A DNA stretch of 64,000 nt from Rhodobacteraceae bacterium MED-G08 (lineage in GTDB: Bacteria; Pseudomonadota; Alphaproteobacteria; Rhodobacterales; Rhodobacteraceae): positions 62,001-126,000 of the forward strand of contig NTKT01000001.1 in the NCBI GenBank assembly GCA_002457055.1. The letters run 5' to 3'. The notes under the pieces are model-generated. The model had not been told where the DNA came from. It did no database searches and saw nothing but the letters and a program-made list of their open reading frames with translations. The position numbers were made by a program, and so were the translations under genes. Of the stretch, positions 57,557-64,000 are shown piece after piece (positions within the stretch are counted from its first letter, which is position 1; the number at the start of each line of letters is the position of its first letter).

Positions 57557-57674
57557 CAAAAGAGCTGAATTTTATTTACTAATTTTCTAAGTTTAGATAT
57601 CGATCTTAAAACACTGTTTTACTAATGCGAATTTCTCTTCTTAGTTTTTCCATCAGCAACTTAAGCGTATTGGT

Positions 57675-58154
57675 CTAACGCTCAGAAACGAGGCTTCCGT
57701 TTGCGTCAAATTGATCCTTTGCGTTAGCTACACAAACATTGGGTGCCGTGACTAGTCTCGGACCAAATGGCGTTAACCAAGCTCGAGTCATGAATTGTGC
57801 TGTTTCGTCTCCAGAACGACCAGCGGCCGCGCTTACTAATGCGACTGGTTTATCTTTCCATATACTTCCAGGAGTACGGCTCAACCAATCTAGTGCATTT
57901 TTTAGGACTCCTGAAATACCTTTGTTATATTCCGGACTTGCTATAATTATTGCATCTGCTTTTTCAATTACTTCCGCTACCTCTTTTACTTTTACCGGGA
58001 TACCAGTCGTCTCCATATCTTCATCAAATAATGGTAGTGAAATGTCTACTTCCTCATATTCATCCGGCCGATAAAGCCTAATAGCCTCATTTAACAATTT
58101 TCTATTCAGTGATGCATGGCGTAAAGATCCACAAAGCCCAACCAAATTTGTCAT
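57675..58154 (-). CDS. NADPH-dependent FMN reductase
   Basis: 159 residues from ATG 58154; a longer in-frame start at 58220 lies in the preceding gene and gives a Cys-rich leader unlike the family. Flavodoxin-like fold: LCGSLRHASLNRKLL (FMN phosphate loop), IIIASPEYNKGISGVLKNALDWL (signature) and VSAAAGRSG. Chromate/quinone reductase-type; oxidative-stress or flavin-supply role is likely. Confidence 0.85.
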   Translation of the reverse strand: MTNLVGLCGSLRHASLNRKLLNEAIRLYRPDEYEEVDISLPLFDEDMETTGIPVKVKEVAEVIEKADAIIIASPEYNKGISGVLKNALDWLSRTPGSIWKDKPVALVSAAAGRSGDETAQFMTRAWLTPFGPRLVTAPNVCVANAKDQFDANGSLVSER

Positions 58155-58194
58155 AAAGAAATCCAATTTATCAACAAGGACGCTCCGACAGCCG

Positions 58195-59280
58195 CTACAC
58201 GAGCAACCCACGAGCTTCAACCTTTATAGCATCTATTATTTTTTTATCACGAACCAAAACCAAGTCATTAAACATATTTACAACAACGCATACATGATTT
58301 GGTATTACTCGTACAATTTCTCCTACTTCAGGCTGAACAGCACAATCTTCAAGATTTAGAAAACCATGCTCTTCAGCTAATTTGCCAATAATTGCATCAG
58401 GGTATTCTAGAATTGAACCAAAACCATTTAACCCACCCAAATCTGATGTTAATGTTTTTGAACCAGCATCCAATATACCTCGGTCTTTACCAGCACGACT
58501 AACTACACTGGTATAAATGCAAAGGGCACAGTCATGGATAGTAGAAAACCCATCTTTTATCATCATCAAATCATTAAAAACACATGTTCCGGCCCTGTGC
58601 TCTGTAGACCCACTGAGCTTTCCTACATTTTGAAGATTTGGAGTGCCTCCAGTGGATATTATTTCGGGGACCAAATTTACTTCACTTAATAACTTTACCA
58701 GTTTCGAATTGAAAACCTCCGCTTCACTCCAGTTATCCTTTGTTGGATAATAAAGAAGTCCCTTAAAGTTAAGATAGCTGTCATCATCAATTAACTTGGC
58801 AAAACGGCACGCTTCTTCCGGATTTTCAACTCCCGCTCGTTTTTGACCTGTGTCACATTCAACTAAAACATCCAAAACACGCCCTGCATCCTTAGCAGCA
58901 GTCGAATACGCATTAATTGAATATGCGCTATCAGCGCATACTTTAAGCGAAATACGCCTCTGCAAAGCTGCTAATGCACCTGAAGCCGCTGCACCCAATA
59001 CGTTAGTTGCTATCAAAATATCCTTGATACCCGCGGCTGCCATAACTTCTGCTTCACCTACTTTCTGGCAGGTGACGCCAGATGCACCTGCATCAACTTG
59101 CATTCGCGCGATCTCACAAGACTTATGCGTTTTGATATGTGGTCTATTTAAAACCCCTGCTTTATCACAAATTTTCTGAACGCGAATGATATTCTCTTCA
59201 AGAATATTTAGATCCACAACCGCACAAGGTGTACCAAATTGATTTATTATATCTTTCTTTAGTGCCAGTAAATCACTCAT
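58195..59280 (-). CDS. D-threonine aldolase / D-serine dehydratase-like PLP enzyme
   Basis: 361 residues, fold-type III (alanine-racemase-like) barrel with C-terminal DSD1 domain. Schiff-base Lys in RPHIKTHKS near 48, GVTCQKVGEAEVMAAAG, and metal-binding His/Cys in IPNHVCVVVNMFN near 330. Acts on D-hydroxy amino acids, cleaving D-threonine-type substrates or dehydrating D-serine/3-hydroxyaspartate; choice not possible here. Divergent from aconitase X. Confidence 0.85.
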   Translation of the reverse strand: MSDLLALKKDIINQFGTPCAVVDLNILEENIIRVQKICDKAGVLNRPHIKTHKSCEIARMQVDAGASGVTCQKVGEAEVMAAAGIKDILIATNVLGAAASGALAALQRRISLKVCADSAYSINAYSTAAKDAGRVLDVLVECDTGQKRAGVENPEEACRFAKLIDDDSYLNFKGLLYYPTKDNWSEAEVFNSKLVKLLSEVNLVPEIISTGGTPNLQNVGKLSGSTEHRAGTCVFNDLMMIKDGFSTIHDCALCIYTSVVSRAGKDRGILDAGSKTLTSDLGGLNGFGSILEYPDAIIGKLAEEHGFLNLEDCAVQPEVGEIVRVIPNHVCVVVNMFNDLVLVRDKKIIDAIKVEARGLLV

Positions 59281-59472
59281 TAAATGACCCCTAATGAATT
59301 AGAAAGTTTCATGATTTCTTTTGATCATATCTAACTAATCTGATCTTTCATAGAGAGCACTTTGGGGATCTTACAGGGCGTTATTAATTATGGGGTCTAC
59401 TTTTCATTTTCCTGGCAATATAAGAAAAGATCACTCATATCTATTGGTCAAAAGATACAGGTTAATATATTT

Positions 59473-59486
59473 GTTATCGTGATAAC
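59473..59486. promoter_or_regulatory. Perfect palindrome upstream of aconitase X
   Basis: GTTATC-GT-GATAAC, 14 bases, 25 bases before the acnX ATG in the 230-base divergent region (59281-59510). Candidate operator; no regulator gene is adjacent. Otherwise this gap shows no gene. Confidence 0.4.
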
Positions 59487-59510
59487 TAGAAGTTTTTAGA
59501 ATTGCATGTC

Positions 59511-61211
59511 ATGTCAAATAATTTTCGTAGTAATGCCGAAATAATTGTAAAGGCCAACGTAAGCGGTGAAATATTTGAGTGCAAAGAAGGATTGAGCTTT
59601 TGGGGTGGCGTTGATCCTAGCACTGGATGCATTGTCGACGTACACCATATTAATCACGGAAACAGTCTAGTTGGAAAGCTAGTATTAATGCCAACTTCAA
59701 GAGGCTCGTGCAGCGGAAGCGGTGTCCTTTTGCAGTTGGTGCAAAACGGACTTGCTCCTAAGGCCCTAATTTTTCACGAAGAAGAAGAAATTTTGACTTT
59801 GGGTGCTATCGTTTCTGATCAATTATTTAATAAAAAAGTAGCAATCCTACGGGTATCTAAAGATATATATTCTGATCTAGCTATGGCAGATAAAGCAGAG
59901 ATTTTTGAAAATACTCTAGTTTGTGGATCAAAAACCATAAAGCTATGGGGATTGGACACAGAGACACTTAATTTAAAGTCAACTGACCGACGTATGCTTA
60001 ACGGTGATCAGGGTGCTGCTAACAAAATAGCAATGGAAGCAATATGTAAAATGGCAGCAGTACAAAGCGCTAATGAACTTATCGACGTTACAAAGGGACA
60101 TATTGATGGTTGTATTCTTGCACACGACGCAAATTTAATTTTTGCAGAAAAAATGTACAAGCTGGGAGCAAACGTAAGTATTCCCACAACAATAAACGCA
60201 ATCTCAGTCAATCGTAATAATTGGGAAAACCAAGGAGTAGAACCAGATTTTGGAAATAAGGCTAGCCGTCTTGCCGACGCCTATGAAAAGATGGGCGCGC
60301 ATCCTACATACACCTGTGCTCCCTATTTGTTGGAAGACAAGCCCCAACGGGATGAAGTAATTGGGTGGTCTGAGTCAAATGCCGTAATATATGCAAACTC
60401 AATTTTAGGTGCAAAAACACAAAAGCATCCTGATTATCTTGATTTATTCATTGCAATGACCGGCCGAGCACCAAAAGCTGGAGTGTATCTTACTGAAAAT
60501 AGAATACCCAAAATTGAAATTTCTGTTCATCTACCCACCGATTTTGACGACTCAATTTGGCCCATGCTTGGGTGGTTGATTGGAGATTTATCTCCTAACA
60601 AAATTCCACTGGTAACTGGGCTTGAGATGACTTCTCCATCAGATGACGATTTAAAAGCGCTTTGCGCAGCATTTGGTACGACATCTGCCGCTCCAATGCT
60701 TCATATCAATGGGCATACACCCGGAAAAGTATATTCTATTCCTTCAAATTTGAAAAATTTCAATATCACCAAACAGCATTTGGCAAAACTTTGGAACAAA
60801 TTTAATTATGCTGATTTAAGGGTTGATTTAGTAGCGATAGGTAGCCCTCACGCTTCTCTTAAAGAGTGCGAAAGTTTTGTTAAGTTTTTCGATGGGAAAA
60901 ACTGTAATCCAACCGTTAAAACAATAATTACAATTGGACGCGATATACTATCCAAGGCCAAAAATGAGGGTTTAGTTGAAAAATTAAATAGTTCTGGTGT
61001 TCAGATAATTTCAGATATCTGTTGGTGTTCAATTACTGAGCCAATTTTTCCCCCTGAAGCATCAGTGATTATGACTAATTCTGGTAAATATGCTCACTAC
61101 GCGCACGGTTTAACTGGGAGGAAAACACGCTTTGGAAGTTTGAAGGACTGCGCACTAGCTGCTCAAAGTGGCTGGGCAAAGTCTGAGGTGCCAGAATGGT
61201 TGTCAAATTAA
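59511..61211 (+). CDS. Aconitase X (type I, fused), probable cis-3-hydroxy-L-proline dehydratase
   Basis: 566 residues from ATG 59511; TTG 59502 would add three. N-terminal ~140 residues are the swivel (small) domain: FWGGVDPSTGCIVDVHHINHG and PTSRGSCSGSGVLLQLV. The large domain follows: DGCILAHDANLIFAEKM, PTTINAISVNR, CAPYLLEDKP, GWSESNAVIYANSILGA, and C-terminal SDICWCSI and TNSGKYAHYAHG. Single-chain AcnX proteins I know dehydrate cis-3-hydroxy-L-proline. No proline reductase or transporter specific to this is adjacent, so function is a family inference. Confidence 0.83.
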   Translation: MSNNFRSNAEIIVKANVSGEIFECKEGLSFWGGVDPSTGCIVDVHHINHGNSLVGKLVLMPTSRGSCSGSGVLLQLVQNGLAPKALIFHEEEEILTLGAIVSDQLFNKKVAILRVSKDIYSDLAMADKAEIFENTLVCGSKTIKLWGLDTETLNLKSTDRRMLNGDQGAANKIAMEAICKMAAVQSANELIDVTKGHIDGCILAHDANLIFAEKMYKLGANVSIPTTINAISVNRNNWENQGVEPDFGNKASRLADAYEKMGAHPTYTCAPYLLEDKPQRDEVIGWSESNAVIYANSILGAKTQKHPDYLDLFIAMTGRAPKAGVYLTENRIPKIEISVHLPTDFDDSIWPMLGWLIGDLSPNKIPLVTGLEMTSPSDDDLKALCAAFGTTSAAPMLHINGHTPGKVYSIPSNLKNFNITKQHLAKLWNKFNYADLRVDLVAIGSPHASLKECESFVKFFDGKNCNPTVKTIITIGRDILSKAKNEGLVEKLNSSGVQIISDICWCSITEPIFPPEASVIMTNSGKYAHYAHGLTGRKTRFGSLKDCALAAQSGWAKSEVPEWLSN

Positions 61212-61346
61212 AATAAATACTTAGGTCATTTAAGTTTGCCTATCCAACCCATTCTTTGGAAGAAAACATCTATCAAATCAAAATGTATACTTCCTAAAAA
61301 TATTGATCCATATTTGATCACAATTTCAAAATACTTTTAATGAACA

Positions 61347-62108
61347 GTGAGACTAAATTTGCTTGAAGACTATAGCCTTTTACAAGTGATAATAATCCTT
61401 GGGACATATTTTTTTGCATCCTCAGTTAAGGGTGTAACTGGCCTAGGTTTCTCTACGGTATGTTTACCGTTTATGGTGCTTACCGTTGGCCTCAAAGCGG
61501 CTCTCCCACTACTAATTATTCCATCATTGGCATCAAATTTGATCGTTATGCGACAGGCAGGTCATTTTCGGACCACTTTTAACAGATTTTGGCTTATGCT
61601 ACTTTCCACCGTAATAGGGGTTTTTTTGGGTTTGGCTCTACTTTCGAAAGTAGACGGCACGTTCGCTGGTGCAATTTTAGGTTTGGTTTTGATATTTTGG
61701 TGTATCTTCTCTTATATCACACCTAAATTTAAATTACCTGCACCAAAAGAACGACCCGCTGGTATTATAAGTGGCCTAGCAACAGGTATAATTAATGGTT
61801 TGACTGGATCACAAGTTGTACCCTGCGTCCCTTATTTAATGGCGCTTAATCTTGATAGAAGTGTATTTATTCAAGCAACCAATATATCATTTACATTATC
61901 AAGCCTGATTATGGCTATTGGTCTAACTCGCCTAGAACTCTTCACATTGGACGCAATAAAACTCTCTTTAGCTGGAGTAGTTCTGGTATATTTTGGCCTA
62001 AAGTTAGGGTCAAAAATAAGACCATTCTTATCCCCAGATAATTTTAGGCTGGCGGTATTAGTTGTTTTATTTATCACTGCTTTGGGACTTTTATTAAAAG
62101 CGTTTTAA
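61347..62108 (+). CDS. TauE/SafE-family membrane exporter
   Basis: 253 residues, GTG start, hydrophobic with about eight helices in two repeats: FASSVKGVTGLGFSTVCLPFMVL near 20 and GIISGLATGIINGLTGSQVVPCVPYLMAL near 140, each with the family's G-rich motif. Exports organosulfonates, sulfite or related anions in known members. A substrate link to neighbouring genes is not visible. Confidence 0.82.
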   Translation: MRLNLLEDYSLLQVIIILGTYFFASSVKGVTGLGFSTVCLPFMVLTVGLKAALPLLIIPSLASNLIVMRQAGHFRTTFNRFWLMLLSTVIGVFLGLALLSKVDGTFAGAILGLVLIFWCIFSYITPKFKLPAPKERPAGIISGLATGIINGLTGSQVVPCVPYLMALNLDRSVFIQATNISFTLSSLIMAIGLTRLELFTLDAIKLSLAGVVLVYFGLKLGSKIRPFLSPDNFRLAVLVVLFITALGLLLKAF

Positions 62109-62136
62109 AGTTTAATAGTACTATTTAATCATAACC

Positions 62137-63174
62137 CTATGTTTCTTTTTCTTTGAACCCCGTTAAAACATTAACAGTATTAATTCCGATTTCCTCCACG
62201 GCATATCCCCCTTCCATCACAAATAATGTAGGCAAGTTCAACGAAGCAATAGATGCGCCCATTTTAATGAAATCAGAACTGGTGAGTTTGAAAAAACTGA
62301 TAGGATCCCTTTCAAATGTATCTACACCGAGCGATATAATGACTGCATCAGCACCAAATTTTTCTATCTGATCCAGCGCAGACCCCAAAGAATTATTCCA
62401 TTCAGCAAAGGAGGTTCCAGCCGCCATTGGATAATTAAAATTGAAACCCTCGCCCTCACCATTGCCGATTTCGTCTGCGTGCCCAAGAAAATGGGGAAAT
62501 GCATGCATAGGATCTCCATGAAGAGACAGAAACAAAACATCTGACCTGTCATAAAAAATAGCCTGTGTTCCATTGCCATGATGAAAGTCTACATCAAGCA
62601 CTGCGACTTTTCCCAAGCCTCTGTCCCGCAAGTGCTGAGCTGCCACAGCAGCATTATTAATAAAACAATAACCACCAAATTGATCATGTGAAGCATGATG
62701 GCCTGGAGGACGGCAAAGAGAAAAGACCGAACGATCACCAGCCAAAATATACTCCGCACCACTGAGTGCAACATCAAGTGACGCCCAAGCAGCTTCCGCT
62801 GTCCCATTGCTAATGGAAGTTTCAGCAGCCAAGCAGTAATATCCCATTTTACCCTCAATAAAATCTGGGACATGAGACGAAGGCATGGAGCGTGACTGCC
62901 AAACGGTCGCAATTGCTTCACCTTTAAAGCCTTCCGCTTTCCAGTCGTCCCAAGCAGATTTTAAAAACGATAGATAGCCTGCATCATGGATCTTTGAGAG
63001 CGCTTTTGATTGAACTTCATGGGGGGACACCACTTCACCGAAGTCTGTTTCCCTTAGACGGTTGAGAATGTAATCCATCCTTTCTGGACATTCAAAAGGC
63101 CTTACTAACTCACCACCATAGAGCTCGGTCGCAGCGTTTCTCTTCCTATGAGTATCGGTATATACTATTTTCAT
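62137..63174 (-). CDS. Histone-deacetylase-like acetylpolyamine amidohydrolase
   Basis: 345 residues. Zinc hydrolase of the arginase/deacetylase superfamily: RPPGHHASHDQFGGYCFINNAAVAA near 157 (active-site His pair), VLDVDFHHGNGTQAIFY near 195 (zinc Asp, His), LGVDTFERDP near 283 (zinc Asp), and MEGGYAVEEIG near 320. The N-terminal YTDTHRKRNAATELYGGE is the acetylpolyamine amidohydrolase type, so it probably deacetylates acetylputrescine or similar. Confidence 0.87.
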   Translation of the reverse strand: MKIVYTDTHRKRNAATELYGGELVRPFECPERMDYILNRLRETDFGEVVSPHEVQSKALSKIHDAGYLSFLKSAWDDWKAEGFKGEAIATVWQSRSMPSSHVPDFIEGKMGYYCLAAETSISNGTAEAAWASLDVALSGAEYILAGDRSVFSLCRPPGHHASHDQFGGYCFINNAAVAAQHLRDRGLGKVAVLDVDFHHGNGTQAIFYDRSDVLFLSLHGDPMHAFPHFLGHADEIGNGEGEGFNFNYPMAAGTSFAEWNNSLGSALDQIEKFGADAVIISLGVDTFERDPISFFKLTSSDFIKMGASIASLNLPTLFVMEGGYAVEEIGINTVNVLTGFKEKET

Positions 63175-63392
63175 CTTTTGCTTTCTCCACCGCTTTTCTC
63201 ATGTTGAGTTGTTACATCTATATCGGCATGTCTGTAGGCCGTTCCACATGTATACGGACATTTTTGACACAAAGGATTTTCATTTTTGTACGTTGACACA
63301 ACTTCAGGTCAGTCATACCGATAATTCACTCAGGCTGTTTATTCCCTCAGACTGGAGGCTCTTTCTATATGTAATTAGAAAGGTGAATCACA

Positions 63393-63749
63393 TCAGCCGT
63401 GTTCACCCCAGAGGCCATGAAACTCATAGGCTACAGCAGGTGTGTCTCCATTTACCCATGCGTCATGACCAGGTTCAATTGAATAGGCACTCCCCGAATT
63501 GTATGTAATTTCTGTGCCATCATCGTGCCTGCAAGTTATTGAGCCTTCAACGATTACGCCGAGATGCTTAGCTTGACAACTATCTGTTCCAACAGAAGGC
63601 TTTATATCTTTCGACCATTTCCAGCCAGGTTGCGCAGTTAGTTTCATTACTCTCTGGCCGCCAACATTCACCATCTCGACTCTAGCATTGCTTGGTGTCA
63701 TCACTTCATCTGCTTGGGTGGAAAAGTCTTTTGTTTCTACAGATGCCAT
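63393..63749 (-). CDS. Small cupin-domain protein
   Basis: 118 residues, one cupin barrel: PGWKWSKDIKPSVGTDSCQAKHLGVIVEGSITCRHDDG with HLG then a PGHDAWVNGD second motif. The first motif carries only one clear His, so a metal role is uncertain. Family members include polyamine- and detoxification-related proteins. Same strand as, and 218 bases upstream of, the acetylpolyamine amidohydrolase gene; function unknown. Confidence 0.72.
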   Translation of the reverse strand: MASVETKDFSTQADEVMTPSNARVEMVNVGGQRVMKLTAQPGWKWSKDIKPSVGTDSCQAKHLGVIVEGSITCRHDDGTEITYNSGSAYSIEPGHDAWVNGDTPAVAYEFHGLWGEHG

Positions 63750-64000
63750 CTTTATACTCCCTTATTATAATATTTGTTATGCCGCTTATCTAGTGTATCG
63801 TTACATGAACAAATTTTTATGTCATTAAAATTCTGCAACAAGTCATTGCCGAACTTGCTAGCCTCTTCTCACGCAGTTTTAAAACAAAAGAATTCCTTTC
63901 TGACGTATTTTGAGTTCCCTTTTTTTAGAAAAAAAAACTATACCTCAATAAGTTCATAAAATTTAATTTTTAATTCATAAATTTGTAATCAAAATTTTGT
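63750..64000. other. Right-end non-coding stretch
   Basis: About 250 very AT-rich bases after the cupin start; includes the likely leftward cupin promoter but no convincing ORF or RNA. The window ends before the next gene. Confidence 0.3.

Noticed and set aside
58155-58220. Cys-rich 22-residue leader of the FMN reductase
   Set aside because: Looks like a metal-binding tag at first sight but overlaps the preceding gene's end and precedes the normal family start MTNLVGLCGS.
63361-63382. CTTTCTA/TAGAAAG hairpin downstream of the cupin gene
   Set aside because: Weak AT-rich stem without a T-run on the relevant strand; kept out of the terminator list.
1-64000. CRISPR arrays, tRNA or rRNA genes, transposons, prophage
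   Set aside because: Intergenic regions were read on both strands; no repeated spacers, tRNA cloverleaf patterns, transposase motifs or phage genes were seen.

Overview
The window is AT-rich, densely coded DNA with short intergenic gaps and many 1-, 4- and 11-base gene overlaps. Gene content points to an alphaproteobacterium, most likely a pelagic, AT-rich Rhodobacterales/Roseobacter-type bacterium. This is an inference from several things seen here: a UreDABCEFG urease, TRAP and ribose-type ABC transporters, a HemP protein, an ImuA-like SOS protein, a complete PhnW-PhnY-PhnA phosphonate route, candidate TGA-N9-TCA iron boxes and a GTTC-N7-GTTC-type LexA box. I saw no rRNA, tRNA, CRISPR array, insertion sequence or prophage. 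It reads as ordinary chromosome rich in scavenging pathways.

Layout. 1-4.9 kb: fatty-acid beta-oxidation (thiolase cut by the window edge, FadB-type multifunctional protein, acyl-CoA synthetase), then a membrane protein that looks like an M48 protease without its HExxH motif. 6.0-10.5 kb (minus): nucleoside salvage operon cdd-deoA-deoB-add-upp, with an 18-bp perfect palindrome upstream. 10.8-17.8 kb: NUDIX hydrolase, EamA exporter, aldo/keto reductase, ImuA-like protein with an SOS box, MFS transporter, metG, secreted nuclease. 17.8-20.9 kb (minus): DctP-DctQ-DctM TRAP transporter. 21.1-25.4 kb: 2OG-Fe(II) oxygenase, orphan Fe3+-binding protein, cobS/cobC/cobU and hemP. The Fe3+-binding protein and hemP carry near-identical iron-box-like sites inside their promoters.

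25.8-35.8 kb: a GcvT/DmdA-family folate-dependent demethylase, then a phosphonate island. phnW-phnA-phnY and a class III aminotransferase are on the minus strand. Divergent from them is a hydroxypyruvate-isomerase-like TIM barrel translationally coupled to a PbfA-like ammonia-lyase. Together these would turn 2-aminoethylphosphonate and its (R)-1-hydroxy derivative into phosphonoacetaldehyde, phosphonoacetate, and finally acetate plus phosphate.

36.8-46.0 kb: a ribose-type ABC importer divergent from mtnK-mtnA-(class II aldolase fused to short-chain dehydrogenase)-SorC regulator. This looks like a self-contained 5-methylthioribose/5-deoxyribose 'DHAP shunt' with its own importer, regulator and a palindromic control site. 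It is my best candidate for a little-described system. 46.0-52.6 kb (minus): urease operon preceded by an isochorismatase-like hydrolase and an arginine-deiminase/DDAH-like enzyme. ureD appears to start at a non-standard ATT codon. 52.7-64 kb: iolD, divergent from an aldolase, a 2-hydroxyacid dehydrogenase and a Gfo/Idh/MocA dehydrogenase; then an FMN reductase, D-threonine-aldolase-like protein, type I aconitase X, TauE exporter, acetylpolyamine amidohydrolase and a cupin.

Functions are assigned from motifs and remembered family sequences; no search was run.
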